A stretch of 64,000 bases of DNA from Ovis canadensis (GCF_042477335.2 NC_091263.1:66334501-66398500); one strand, 5' to 3'. Positions 10,926 through 21,668 are shown, counted from the first letter of the stretch. Notes: generated by a model from the letters alone, not told the origin. Program-made: numbers and translations.

Positions 10926-11950
10926 CAGTGTTTCATTCCTGATGATGTGAGTAACATCCCCGGCACCCAGGGAGGAGCCAGAGGAATCATACGAAGCACA
11001 GCCCCCTTTTTGGTTCTACCTTGGAACAAAGTATGGGTCTTTTCCTTGCCCATAGGCTGAGCAGGGTCTTCTTCAGTGACTTTCCAGACTGAACTGGGCA
11101 GGCAAGTCCCCAGTTTGAGCAAGTGACCTGGACAAGAGCTGCTTCTGACTGCTGAGAATGGGACAGGACTGGTGAGTGTGTGACCTGCCCCCAGGCCCAC
11201 AGCAGCCAGGGAAACAGCTCTCTGCTCCTGCCCGCTAGGTTCCTTTCCATTGGTCTTCTCCATTTTTTGGTGTATTATGAAAGACAAAATCCACAACCTC
11301 TCCTGGTCAACCTGCTCTCCCTTCCAACAAGGCTGAAACATGATGATGCTGGTGACGAGCCTTGATTCTACTTCCCAAGGGCATGTTGAGTTCTGGTGGT
11401 GTGATACTTCATCCAAAGACCTCACAGCTCATCATGAAGGAGCTTGGACTGGAGCCCAGCTACAAAGCGATGCTGGTGTGTACAGCATCATATTCTCTCC
11501 CACACTTTTAAGGAAGGCTGCTGAGCCCACCCGTGGGTCTCAGGTCTGGGACAGGCTGGTACAGAGCATGGGTGCCTGCTGTATCCCTTCATGGGATCTC
11601 AGACACGTTGTCTGGAGCAGGGGCTTCCTCCCATACATTTACTGTTAACCAAGCCTCTGGGCAGTGTTTGTTCCACCTGGGTGCCCGGAAGAGCCAGACC
11701 AGACCACCACGTTCCTCTCTGCAGGTGGGGTCTTGGACCTGAGTGCCGATAGCCTGGGATTCCCCGCTGACGTCATTGCTGATCTCTGGCTGGGTTCTGG
11801 GGTGATATGTGCCAGGAGAAATGCCTTGAAGTGGTTTTCAGCCAACCTGCTTGAACGGGGAGGGATGTGGCCTGTCCGGACGCCAGTGTCACATGTGTGT
11901 TCCTAGCTATGGCTGCAGACTCCCTGAGTTCATCTCCTTAAACTCTGCCC
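10926..11950. other. Unique DNA, no gene recognised
   Basis: Frames of up to 168 codons occur on minus (10919-11425) and shorter ones on plus. None has a recognisable domain, and no exon signature was identified. Confidence 0.4.
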
Positions 11951-11954
11951 CCAC

Positions 11955-12190
11955 CTTTTATTTTTCTTATTACAATTTTTTTAGTTGAAAGAAAAAATGA
12001 AAAAAAAAAAAGGAAAGAAATTTTTTTAGTTGAGTAAATTTTATGTATAACATTATGTAAGTTTAAAGTATATAAGGTGTTACTTGGCTACATCTATATA
12101 TTGCAATGTGATTGCTTTTACAGCAACATTTATCACATTTATAATGATAGTACAATATTGCCGTTTATCATACTGTGCTTACCCCTTATG
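11955..12190 (-). mobile_element. L1 fragment
   Basis: The antisense pattern 'tatgtataacattatgtaag ... tatatattgcaatgtgattg ... atcacatttat' resembles the 3' region of L1 in antisense. It is diverged, with poly-A/T expansions. Confidence 0.6.
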
Positions 12191-12515
12191 ATGGGCTTTC
12201 CAGGCCAAGAAAAGGTGCTGCTCAAAGTTATATCCCTTCTCTGTCCAGAGAACTCACAATCCTCCCACTCCTGCATAAGGAGAGAGGGAGTCAGGGCCTA
12301 AAACTTCAAGGAAGGCAAAAGCCACAGTCATAGCCATAAGGAAGACCCAAGTGAGCCCTTTCATTGTAGAGAGAAACTGAGGCACTGGCAGAGGTAGAAG
12401 GATTCGGCATGTCAACGCTGAAGCATCAAGAAATATTCACTATGCTTAAGGTAAGGATGATAATAAAAGAATCATTTTTATCAAAAAGCATTTGGAAAAA
12501 AAAAAACAACAGCAT
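12191..12515. other. Short unique stretch
   Basis: No gene, RNA or clear repeat is recognised. A poly-A run near 12497 abuts the next SINE. Confidence 0.45.
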
Positions 12516-12517
12516 TT

Positions 12518-12617
12518 GGTATTTCCCTAGTGATCCAGTGGTTAGGACACCATACTTCCACTGCTGAGGGCCTGGGATTTATCCCTAATGGGAGAACTAA
12601 GATCTCCTTGCGGGGGG
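12518..12617 (+). mobile_element. CHR-2-type SINE
   Basis: The head 'atttccctagtgatccagtg', then 'cttccactgctgagggcctg', then an A-rich tail (gggggaaaaaaaatt). It abuts the left end of the following L1. Confidence 0.75.
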
Positions 12618-12627
12618 AAAAAAAATT

Positions 12628-13040
12628 ATTAAATGCAATGGAATATTATTATTTAGCCTTAAAAATGAATGCAGTTCTAATGCATGCTACAACAGGTTGT
12701 AGCCAATGTGGAGATGAACGTTGAAGACATATGCCAAGTGAAATAAGCCAGTTAGGCACAAAAAAATACAGTATGATTCTGCTTCTGTTTGATACCCAGA
12801 GTCGTCAAAATCACACATAGAAGGTAGAACAACGGTTACCAGGGGGGGTGGGGCAGAGGGACTGGAGGGTTATTGTCCAGTCGGTACAGAATTTCAGTAT
12901 GGGATGGTGAAAAAGTTCTGGAGAGGGATGGTGCTGTGGGTTGCAGAAGAATGTGGAGGTGCTTAATGGCACTGAACTGTAGACTTTAAACATGATTAAA
13001 ATGGTTCGTTTTATTCTATATGTGTTATACAACTTACAAA
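12628..13040 (+). mobile_element. Ancient L1 3' end
   Basis: 'aatggaatattattatttag', 'ccaagtgaaataagccagtt' and 'taaacatgattaaaatggtt' are the ordered landmarks of the L1 ORF2 end and 3' UTR, closing in an A-rich tail. Confidence 0.85.
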
Positions 13041-13711
13041 AAAAATAATAAGAACGCTTAATGCTTGAGTCCGAACTCTACCACCGAGAAAGTTCAGGAA
13101 GATAAGCTATAACTTCAGTAAGTCTGGCAAGTAAAATCCTGCTCTAGACTTGTTTGAAATCCCACCTCCCAGTGAAACTCTTCACTGTACTATTGTGATT
13201 TATAGTAAATGTATATTTGGTCTTCGTCTCCATTCCTGGCACAGAGTTCCTAGATCCCTTGGAATTTCCTAAGCGGAAAGCTCAATAAAGATATCTTGAT
13301 ATTCATAACAAACTCTGGTCAACCACACCCGAGTTTATGTTAACTAAGTGACTTTTGGAAAGTACCTAAGGATGGAGGTCGGTTACCAGGGAAACTAACC
13401 AGGTGATTAGACGTTGGAACTTTCATTCTGCCCCCTTGAACTCTGGGGAGGGGAGAGGGGCTGGAGGTTGAACCAATTGCCAGAGATTTAATAGATTCCA
13501 TCTGTGTAAAGCAGTCTCCATAAAAATTCAGAAGGAGGGGTTCAGAGAGATTCTGAGTTGGTGAATTCATGGAGGTCCTGAAAGAGTGGTGCTCTAAGAG
13601 AAGGTATGGAAGCTTAAGCCCCTTCCCCAGTACTCTGACCTGAGTATCTCTTGCATCTGGCTGTTCCTAAGTTATATTCCTTTATAATAAACCAGTCATT
13701 TAGGAAGTGAA
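13041..13711. other. Unique stretch
   Basis: No gene or repeat family is recognised. Confidence 0.4.
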
Positions 13712-13722
13712 AAGTTTCTCAG

Positions 13723-13910
13723 GGGACTTCCCTGGTGTCCAGTGGCTAAGACTCCATGCCCCCAACACAGGGGACCTGGGTTCGATCCCTAGTCAGGGAA
13801 CTAGATCGCATATGCGACAACTAAGAGTTCACGTGCCACCAGTAAGGATCTCGCATGCTGACATTAAGACTCAGATGCAGCCAAATAAATATTTTTTAAA
13901 AAATTCTTCT
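13723..13910 (+). mobile_element. CHR-type SINE
   Basis: The head ggacttccctggtgtccagt, the B-box ggttcgatccc and an A-rich tail with AAATA are present. A perfect 11-bp target duplication, aagtttctcag, lies at 13712-13722 and 13911-13921. Confidence 0.95.
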
Positions 13911-14150
13911 AAGTTTCTCAGAGTTCTATGAGCTGCTCTAGCAAGTTAATCAAGCCCCAAGAGGGAATCCTTGGAACCTCTGCTCTGTAGCTGGTGGGTC
14001 AGAAGCACAGGTGACAAGCTGGGCTTTGGGTCAGTGTCTGGAGAGGCTGGGGGCAGTCTTGTAGGACTGAGCCTTTAACCTGTGTGATCTGACGTTATCC
14101 TGCTCTCTCCGGTCGGTTCGTGTCAGAAATGAGTTGGACTATAGGACACC

Positions 14151-14213
14151 CAGCTGCTGCTAAGTCGCCTCAAGTCGTGTCTGACTCTGTGCGACCCCAT
14201 AGACGGCAGCCCA
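14151..14213 (-). mobile_element. Bov-A fragment
   Basis: The antisense 5' tip 'gctgctgctaagtcgc' and 'tctgtgcgaccccatagacg' identify a truncated Bov-A/Bov-A2 monomer. Confidence 0.8.
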
Positions 14214-14399
14214 CTAGTGTCAGAGAGTCGGTTGATGATGTGTGGGGGAAAAATACATCAGATTTGATGTCAGAATCAAAGCACTAAAGCAGGTCGAGGT
14301 GTGCCGGTTGATGGGACTTGATTATTACTCAGCATGTGTGTGCTATAGGTCTCCTTATGACAGGACCGCGCTGAGCACAGGGTTGTTACTAAGACTTTG

Positions 14400-14930
14400 T
14401 TTTGTTTGATTAAGGTATAATTTACATACAGTAAAATACAATGTGGTTACAGCCCAATTAATTTTACCTACATATACATCCATTTAACCACTACCCAGAT
14501 CAAGAGAGTTTAGCAGCCCGGAAAATTCCCTCACACTCCTCCACCCTTGGCGATACCCTCCCCCAGAGGGAATCATTAATTCTGCCTGTTTTGCATGGTG
14601 TATAAATGGGATCACTTATTATTACATGCATGAACTCATTTGTGTTCAGCTTTTCATTCCATAGAATATTTTTGAGATTTTATGTTATTGCATGTGGTAG
14701 TTCTTCTTTTATTTTATTTTTTTAAATTTTTTTACTGCTGTGTAGGATTCCACCTGTGACTGTGCCACAGTTCATTCACCCAGTCCTTTCTGGATTTTTA
14801 GGTTGGTTGTATCTTTTGCTTTTTACAAATAAAGACGCTCTGAACATTTTTGTGTAAGTGTACTTTTGGACACGAGCATCCATTTCTGTTAAGGACCTAT
14901 CTGGAGAAGAATTGCTGGATTGTAGAGGTG
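14400..14930 (-). mobile_element. Ancient L1 3' end, antisense
   Basis: Antisense landmarks are present in order: 'aaggtataatttacatacag', 'gtataaatgggatcacttat', 'ttttcattccatagaatatt' and 'aagaattgctggattgtag'. Confidence 0.75.
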
Positions 14931-15389
14931 TTGTCTGATTAATATTATTAGAATTACTCAATTATTAGTACAAGGAAGATGTTAAGTGGGCAAGCTAAGG
15001 TTGAGATAAAGCTTTACAGGAGTTCAGAATTGAGAAAGCTCATTTCCAGTGGCGCAATCAGAAAAGTCTTCATGGAAGAGGCATTTGGGTTCAGGGCTGG
15101 AGGAGAAAGGTCAATTCAAAAATGTTCAGGATAAAGCTATAAGGGGTAGGTTGCAGCAAACTTTCTAGACGAGGGCAAAATGTGGGCCAAAGCAGAATCT
15201 GTAAATGTTTGGGGTGGTGACCTCTTAAGCTCCTAAGGACAGTGGCCACGCTGGTCTAGCCAGGTCACTGCCCTGTCTGCAGCGTCTGGGCTGGCACACA
15301 GGATACTCAGCAGAAATGTACTGCTTTGAACACTGAGTGTTTCAATATGGCTGGAGCAGAGGGAGCTTGTTGAGAAGCAGTGGGGAGAA
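14931..15389. other. Unique stretch
   Basis: No gene or repeat family is recognised by eye. Confidence 0.4.
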
Positions 15390-15905
15390 GCATAATGTCT
15401 TAGTTATCCTCTGCTATGCAACAAATTATCCAAAATTCAGTGACTTAATTTGATAAGAAACATTCATCATCTCTAGCAGTTTCTGCAGATCAGGAATTTG
15501 AGGATGGCTTGGCTGGCCAGGCCTGGCTTGAAGTCTCAAGTGCTGTGGTCACACATGGGCTGGAGCCACAGTCATCTGAAGGCTTCACTAAGCCTGGGGC
15601 ATCCCCTTCCACAGGGCTCACTCACCTGGCAAGCTGGTGCTGGCTTTGGTGGTGAGAGATGTCCCTTTCTCCTCTTGCGAGTTCCTCTATGGGACTGCTT
15701 AAGTATCCTAAAAACATGGTAACCAACATCCCCCAGAGTGAGCGGTCCGAGAAGGAGCCAGGAGGAAGCTATAAGCTCTTTATATGTTGGCCTCCAAAAT
15801 CCGAGCGTCACTTCTGCCACATTCTAAACAGCAGAAGTAAGTCATTAAATCTGGCCCACATTCAGTGGGATGGGAATGAGGGTCCACCTTTGAAAGAGAA
15901 GTAAC
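15390..15905 (+). mobile_element. Ancient mammalian interspersed repeat, family unresolved
   Basis: 'tcctctgctatgcaacaaat', 'gcagtttctgcagatcagga', 'cagtcatctgaaggcttcac' and 'gtaagtcattaaatctggcc' follow the order of a common old eutherian repeat resembling an LTR. I cannot name the family securely. A piece of its 3' end seems to recur near 40664-40800. Confidence 0.5.
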
Positions 15906-15975
15906 CAAGAATTATTGGAAATATATATTTTTATATATTAAAATTTAAAAAAAATCTCTGAATCTTTTCTTTCTG

Positions 15976-16243
15976 TCTTTATTATTCTACTGGGTCTTCA
16001 TTGGTTTGTATGGGCTTTCTCTAGTTGTGGCAAGGACAGAGTACTCTTCATTGCAGCGAACCAGCTTCTATTGCAGTGGCTTCCCGAGATAGGGAGCACA
16101 GGCTTTAGGAGCAAAGGTTTCAGTAGTTGGGTGCATGGGCTCAGTTGCTCCACGGCCTGTGGAATCTTCCTGGGCCAGGAATTGAACTCATGTCCCCTGC
16201 ATTGCCAGGCAAATTCTTTTCCACTGAGCCACCAGGAAAGTCC
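15976..16243 (-). mobile_element. CHR-1-type SINE (long form)
   Basis: Antisense body 'gggctttctctagttgtggc' through the antisense head 'actgagccaccaggaaagtc'; diverged. Confidence 0.85.
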
Positions 16244-16257
16244 TGGATGTATTTTGT

Positions 16258-16475
16258 GCAGGCATGCTAAGTTGTTTCAGTATTGTCCCAACTCTTTGTG
16301 ACCCCATGGACTGTAGCCCACCAGACTCCTCTGTCCATGGGATCTTCCAGGCAAGAATACTGGAGTGGGTTGCCGTGCCCTCCTCTAGGGGATCTTCCTG
16401 ACCCAGGGATTGAACCCTCTTATGTCTCCTGCATTGGCAGGTGGGTTCTTAACCACTAGTGCCACCTGGGGAGCC
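16258..16475 (-). mobile_element. Bov-tA SINE
   Basis: The antisense BovB tail (ccaactctttgtgaccccat) and antisense head (ttcttaaccactagtgccac) are in order. It lies next to the CHR-1 copy. Confidence 0.92.
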
Positions 16476-17141
16476 CAGACATAGTTTATGTAACCACAGG
16501 TAACGAGGGTGGGAAGGCTTGTCTGCTCAGAGCTCATAGACTCTCAGAGGTGAGCAGGCTTCCAAGTGCCCAGCCTCTCTTGGGGATCCAGCTATCCTGT
16601 CCCCATGTCATCTATCCAGGGGATCGTGAGCCCTGGCAGCACTTGAGGCAGTGAAGTGTACAACTCAGTGAAGACACAGCGCTGCATGCTGTGGATGGAG
16701 GAATCAGGAGTGGCTTGGACCAGGGCAGGAGGTGCTCATCTGGTGAACGTGTAGCCCGAGGACATGAACCTCGTCCCCCGCAGGAGAGTCAGGGAACATC
16801 TGTCGAGGTGGCGTCTGAGCTGCATTCTTCCAACACTCTTATTGAGCCCACAGGTGCGGTGCTGGCAATACCCATGGAAGGTTGACGGCACACTGTTTGC
16901 CTGCACAGAGAATGTGGAAGCTGCTCCTGGGAGCCGTGGCCTAGAGGGAACCCCACCCACCAAAGAGAGTCTTTTCTCCTCTCTGCTGCCACTTCTCTGA
17001 GCATGCTGTATGCCAGGCCACTGCTCAGCTTCCTAACTGCATCTTTGAGAGACCCTGGAAGGCCCTGTCTCTCTCTCACCAGTGGACTCTCAGGTGAAGT
17101 TTCAGGATTTGCTCACTGAATGGCCGAGTTTGAGGAACTCC
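16476..17141. other. Unique stretch left of the BovB insertion
   Basis: Overlapping frames of 60-96 codons occur without recognisable domains. It ends at the left target duplication of the BovB insertion. Confidence 0.45.
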
Positions 17142-17372
17142 TACTGCCCCTCAGGTCGTTTTAGTTCAGTTGCTCAGTCATGTCCGACTCTTTGGGACCC
17201 CGTGAATCACAGCACGCCAGGCCTCCCTGTCCATCACCAGCTCCCAGAGTTCACTCAGACTCACGTCCATCGAGTCCGTGATGCCATCCAGCCATCTCAT
17301 CCTCTGTCGTCCCCTTCTCCTCCTGCCCCCAATCCCTCCCAGCATCAGAGTATTTTCCAATGAGTCAACTCT

Positions 17373-18907
17373 TCACATGAGATGGCCAAAGTACTGGAGT
17401 TTCAGCTTTAGCATCAGTCCTTCCAAAGAACACCCAGGACTGATCTCCTTTAGGATGGACTGGTCGGATCTCCTTGCAGTCCAAGGGACTCTCAAGAGTC
17501 TTCTCCAACACCACAGTTCAAAAGCATCAATTCTTTGGCGCTCAGCTTTCTTCACAGTCCAAGTTTCACATCCATACATGACCACTGGAAAAACCACAGC
17601 CTTGACTAGACGGACCTTTGTTGGCAAAGTAATGTCTCTGCTTTTGAATATGCTATCTAGTTTGGTCATAACTTTCCTCCCAAGGAGTAAGCTTCCTTTA
17701 ATTTCATGGCTGCGATCACAATCTGCAGGGATTTTGGAGCCCCTAGAAATAAAGTCTGAAACTGTTTCCACTGTTTCCCATCTATTTCCCATGAAGTGAT
17801 GGGACCAGATGCCATGATCTTCGTTTTCTGAATGTTGAGCTTTAAGCCAACTTTTCTGCTCTCCTCTTTCACTTTCATCAAGAGGGTTTTTAGTTCCTCT
17901 TCACTTTCTACCATAAGGATGGTGTCATCTGCATGCTGCTGCTGCTAAGTCACTTCAGTCGTATCCGACTCTGTGCGACCCCATAGACAGCAGCCCACCA
18001 GGCTCCCCCGTCCCTGGGATTCTCCAGGCAAGAACACTGGAGTGGGTTGCCATTTCCTTCTCCAATGCATGAAAGTGGAAAGTGAAAAGTGAAAGTGAAG
18101 TCGCTCAGTTGTGTCCAACTCTTCGCGACCCCATGGACTGCAGCCCACCAGGCTCCTCTGTCCATGGGATTCTCCAGGCAAGAGTACTGGAGTGGGGTGC
18201 CATTGTCATCTGCATATGTAAGGTTATTGATATTTCTCCCGGCAATCTTGATTCCAGCTTGTGCTTCACCCAGCCCAGCGTTTCTCATGATGTACTCTGC
18301 ATAGAAATTAAATAAACAGGGTGACAATATACAGCCTTGACGTACTCCTTTTCCTATTTAGAACCAGACTGTTGTTCCATGTCCAGTTCTAACTGTTGCT
18401 TCCTGACCTGCATATAGGTTTCTTAAGAGGCAGGTCAGATGGTCTGGTATTCCCATCTCTTTCAGAATTTTCCATAGTCTGTTGTGATCCACACAGTCAA
18501 AGGCTTTGGCATAGTCAATAAAGCAGATCAATATTTTTCTGTAACTCTTTTGCTTTTTTGATGATCCAGTGGATGTTGGCAATTTGATCTCTGGTTCCTC
18601 TGCCTTTTCTAAAACCAGCCTGAACATCAGGGAGTTCACGGTTCATGTATTGCTGAAGCCTGGCTTGCAGAATTTTGAGCATTACTTTACTAGCATGTGA
18701 GATGAGTGCAATTGTGCAGTCGTTTGAGCATTCTTTGGCATTGCCTTTCTTTGGGATTGGAATGAAAACTGACCTTTTCCAGTCCTGTGGCCACTGCTGA
18801 GTTTTCCAAATTTGCTTGCATATTGAGTGCAGCACTTTCACAGCGTCATCTTTCAGGATTTGAAATAGCTCAACTGGAATTCCATCACTTCCACTAGCTT
18901 TGTTCAT
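17373..18907 (-). pseudogene. BovB ORF2 reverse transcriptase remnant
   Basis: Split frames on the minus strand give RT palm sequence. Bases 18515-18907 carry the fingers segment (PQDWKRSVFIPIPKKGNAKE, QAGFRKGRGTRDQIANIHW). Bases 18358-18639 carry motif A (CFIDYAKAFDCVDHNRLWKI), and 17950-18327 begins after the GVRQG motif with the NLTYADD catalytic box, where the SINE interrupts it. Bases 17373-17792 carry the downstream MYGCETWTVKKAERQRIDAF region. The product would be a RTE-type reverse transcriptase, but no continuous frame survives. The closest relatives in the window are the other BovB copies. Confidence 0.85.
17923..18215 (-). mobile_element. Bov-A2 SINE nested in BovB, with TSD
   Basis: It is antisense: the tip 'gctgctgctgctaagtcac' starts just inside the left duplication, followed by two Bov-A monomers linked by 'atgcatgaaagtggaaagtg'. 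A perfect 12-bp target duplication, tgtcatctgcat, lies at 17923-17934 and 18204-18215. The insertion interrupts the BovB frame within the YADD region. Confidence 0.97.
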
Positions 18908-18998
18908 AATGATGCTTTCTAAGGCCCACTTGACTTCACATTCTGTAAGAAACGCCGCGGGAAGAAAGAGCCACCTCTATGGACCGTTGGTGAAGGCC

Positions 18999-19004
18999 TT
19001 TATT
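18999..19004 (-). terminator. LTR polyadenylation signal
   Basis: AATAAA on the minus strand, about 90 bp downstream of the TATA box and about 55 bp before the LTR 3' end, the usual place in R. Confidence 0.75.
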
Positions 19005-19090
19005 GGGGCGGTCGCTCTCGGGCAGAACTCCCGGGGGTGGGTGAGCAAGGAGACAAAGGGAGTCTGCGAGGTAGGAGGGGTGAGGAAAGG

Positions 19091-19097
19091 CTTTATA
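19091..19097 (-). promoter_or_regulatory. LTR TATA box
   Basis: TATAAAG on the minus strand, placed between the CCAAT box (19173-19177) and the AATAAA signal, as expected for an LTR promoter. Confidence 0.75.
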
Positions 19098-19227
19098 GCT
19101 AGGGCCGGGTTCCCATAGAAGGAAGAAAGCGCGGGTTTCAGCGGTGTCTAAGGGCTCCGTGTCGGCTTCCTGATTGGATGGCTTGGTTGTCGGCCCGCCT
19201 CCTGGGCTTGTCTGCGACTCTCTGCCG

Positions 19228-19247
19228 GGACATGTCCCGACATGTCC
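19228..19247. promoter_or_regulatory. Near-consensus p53-type response element in LTR U3
   Basis: Two abutting decamers, ggacatgtcc and cgacatgtcc, match the p53 consensus RRRCWWGYYY at 10 of 10 and 9 of 10 positions. There is no spacer and both halves have the strong CATG core. The site lies near the 5' end of U3, roughly 130 bp upstream of the LTR TATA box on the minus strand. Function is inferred from the motif alone. Confidence 0.6.
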
Positions 19248-19257
19248 GACCTTGCCC

Positions 19258-19686
19258 TTACCTTTCACATTCCAGGATGTCTGGCTCTAGGTGAGTGATC
19301 GCTCCATCGTGATTATCTTGGTCATGAAGATCTTTTTTGTACAGTTTTTCTGTGTATTCTTGCCACCTCTTCTTAATATCTTCTGCTTCTGTTAGGTCCC
19401 TACCATTTCTGTCCTTTATCGAGTCCATCTTTGCATGAAATGTTCCCTTGGGGTCTCTAATTTTCTTGAAGAGATCTCTAGTCTTTCCCATTCTGTTGTT
19501 TTCCTCTATTTCTCTGCATTGATTGCTGAGGAAGGCTTTCTTATCTCTTCTTGCTATTCTTTGGAACTCTGCATTCAGATGCTTATATCTTTCCTTTTCT
19601 CCTTTGCTTTTTGCTTCTCTTCTTTTCACAGCTATTTGTAAGGCCTCCTCAGACAGCCATTTTGCTTTTTTGCATTTCTTTTCCAT
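19258..19686 (-). pseudogene. BovB ORF2 linker remnant
   Basis: The frame begins MEKKCKKAKWLSEEALQIAV and continues through NIKKRWQEYTEKLYKKDLHD to DILEC, where the LTR interrupts it at 19272. This is the basic region between endonuclease and RT in RTE-type ORF2. It is open across this span but cannot continue. Confidence 0.85.
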
Positions 19687-19699
19687 GGGGATGGTCTGG

Positions 19700-20086
19700 A
19701 GATATGCTGCTGGAAATCAGTGGAGAAATAACTCCAGAAAGAATGAAGGGATGGAGCCAAAGCAAAAACAATACCTAGTTGTGGATGTGACTGGTGATAG
19801 AAACAAGGTCCGATGCTGTAAAGAGCAATATTGTGTAGGAACCTGGAATGTTAGGTCCATGAATCAAGGCAAATTGGAAGTGGTCAAACAGGAGATGGCA
19901 AGAGTGCACGTCGACATTCTAGGAATCAGCGAACTAAAATGGACTGGAATGGGTGAATTTAACTCAGATGACCATTATATCTACTACTGCGGGCAGGAAT
20001 CCCTTAGAAGAAATGGAGTAGCCATCATGGTCAACAAGAGAGTCCAAGTGCAGTACTTGGATGCAATCTCAAAAACGACAGAATGA
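19700..20086 (+). pseudogene. BovB endonuclease remnant (inverted 5' segment)
   Basis: The frame reads GTWNVRSMNQGKLEVVKQEM, then DILGISELKWTGMGEFNSDD, and stops at 20084-20086. The NVRSMN and ELKWTG motifs are the amino-terminal part of the AP-like endonuclease, including the catalytic Asn and Glu. The later part (QVYTPTS, then IGD followed by a stop) continues in another frame to about 20300. It is inactive. Confidence 0.85.
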
Positions 20087-20668
20087 TCTCTGTTCATTTC
20101 CAAGGCAAACCATTCAATATCACAGTAATCCAAGTCTATACCCCAACCAGTAATGCTGAAGAAGCTGAAGTTGAATGGTTTTATGAAGACATACAAGACC
20201 TTTTAGAACTAACACCCAAAAAAGATGTCCGTTTCGTTATAGGGGACTAGAATGCAAAAGCAGAAAGTCAAGAAACACCTGGAGTAACAGGCAAATTTGG
20301 CCTTGGAATACGGAATGAAGCAGGGCAAAGGCTAATAGAGTTTTTCCAAGAGAACGCACTGGTCATAGCAAATACCACTTCCAACAACACAAGAGAAGAC
20401 TCTACACATGGATATCACCAGCTGATCAACACTGAAATCAGATTGATTATATTCTTTGCAGCCAAAGATGGAGAAGCTCTATACAGTCAGCAAATACAAG
20501 ATCCGGAGCTGACTGTGGCTCAGATCATGAACTTCTTATTGCCAAATTCAGACTTAAATTGAAGAAAGTAGGGAAAACCACTAGACCATTCAGGTATGAC
20601 CTAAATCAAATCCCTTACGATTATGGAAGTGGAAGTGGGAGTGAGAAATAGATTTACTGCCCGTCAGG

Positions 20669-21549
20669 AAGCAGCAAATGCCACCTGTAGGCCTTTTCCT
20701 TTCTCCAGCCAAGACTAATGAGCAGCCCTTCCCACCCCCATCTTCCCATGTGTGCACCCGGCCCCTGGGGCAGGCTCCTCAGGGCCTGCATGGACTCTAG
20801 CTCTGGGGATTATAGTATATATTTGTAGAAGTCAGTGCTGGCATATAGAACACTGAGTAACTATTCCTTTTGATACTTTGTGAATTTCTGGCATTTGGCT
20901 GTGTGACCTTGGGTAAGTTATGTAGCCTCTCTGAGCCTTCAGTTCCTTAACTGTTACAAGGGAAACATTGAAGCCTCACGGTGGGAGTTAAAGATGAAGT
21001 GTGTGAAACTCTGAGCTTTTCCTTGAACTCAGTAAGGGTTGGGGAAATGGGGCATTTCTGTCCTGCCCTCCTTGCAAGGCTGGCATGAGGATTGAAAACA
21101 GGTGTTGTGGGTGTTGGACCAAGGAGGGCTGTGACTGTGCTGTACCCTTTTCCCTGAGTCCCTGCCTGTCCTCTGTGAACTTGGGGAATGAGGGCAAGTT
21201 GTGGAGAAGAGCCGGAGGATTAGTACCTGTGGCCCCAGGCTGAGCTTTTACATACCACTTTCTCGTTATTCACACAACCAGGGCTGTGGGAATCCTAACC
21301 CCTTTTCACACTTTCAGCCCCCCTCCAAAGCTCAGAGGCTCTTGACCTGCCTGCAGGGCTCTTTGAAGCCTCAGTCGAGATCAGCCAGGAGGTGGAGCTG
21401 GACAGCACAGCGACAACCATGACTGGGGAAGAAAGAGGTAGGATGGGAAAAAGACACTGAGGGCTGCAATCAGGGAGATATTGCACGTCAAGGGGAAAAT
21501 GAACATGTGAGACAGAGCTTAGGAAACTGGTTGCAAGAAGACCAGAGTT
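20669..21549. other. Mostly unique DNA with MIR relics
   Basis: An antisense MIR relic lies at about 20860-20985 ('tgtgtgaccttgggtaagtt', 'gcctctctgagccttcagtt'). A further MIR-like stretch lies near 21250-21310. No gene is recognised. Confidence 0.5.
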
Positions 21550-21668
21550 GGGGGTTCCCTGGTGGTCCAGTGGTTAGAACTCCATGATTCCACTGCAGGG
21601 GCATGGGTTCAATCCCTGATTGGGGACCTGAGATTCTGCAAGCCACAGTCAGTCCAAACAAAAAAAAT
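21550..21668 (+). mobile_element. CHR-2-type SINE
   Basis: Head 'gggggttccctggtggtccagtgg', B-box-like 'gggttcaatccctgattggg' and a poly-A tail. Confidence 0.9.

Larger units (their letters stand above)
18939..19272 (-). mobile_element. Solo LTR of an endogenous retrovirus, with 5-bp TSD
   Basis: A 324-bp block (18944-19267) interrupts BovB exactly and is flanked by the 5-bp repeat cattc at 18939-18943 and 19268-19272. Read on the minus strand it begins TG and ends CA and carries ordered LTR promoter marks: a CCAAT box at 19173-19177, TATAAAG at 19091-19097 and AATAAA at 18999-19004. There is no internal viral sequence, so it is a solo LTR left by LTR-LTR recombination. A 110-codon frame crossing it is not a gene. 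A 5-bp duplication fits several ERV classes, so the family is not named. Removing the block restores continuous BovB sequence, which confirms the boundaries. Confidence 0.92.
17142..20668 (-). mobile_element. BovB insertion with inverted 5' part, plus TSDs
   Basis: The imperfect 14-bp direct repeat tactgccc(c/g)tcagg at 17142-17155 and 20655-20668 delimits a single insertion. The 3' part (17156 to about 19697) lies on the minus strand, from the linker region that opens MEKKCKKAKW through RT to the 3' tail. The 5' part (about 19698-20654) lies on the plus strand and encodes the endonuclease up to the PYDY region. This arrangement is that of twin priming: an inverted 5' segment joined to a sense 3' segment, with roughly 80 bp lost at the junction. 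A Bov-A2 SINE and a solo LTR were inserted later. Without them the element is about 2.9 kb, close to the usual length of about 3.2 kb. Several frameshifts and stops make it inactive. Confidence 0.93.

Noticed and set aside
10919..11425. 168-codon minus-strand frame as a gene
   Set aside because: No recognisable domain, and no promoter or splice context; I could not support it beyond chance.
18936..19268. 110-codon frame on the minus strand
   Set aside because: It coincides with the solo LTR and its duplications and has no viral or host protein similarity that I can see.
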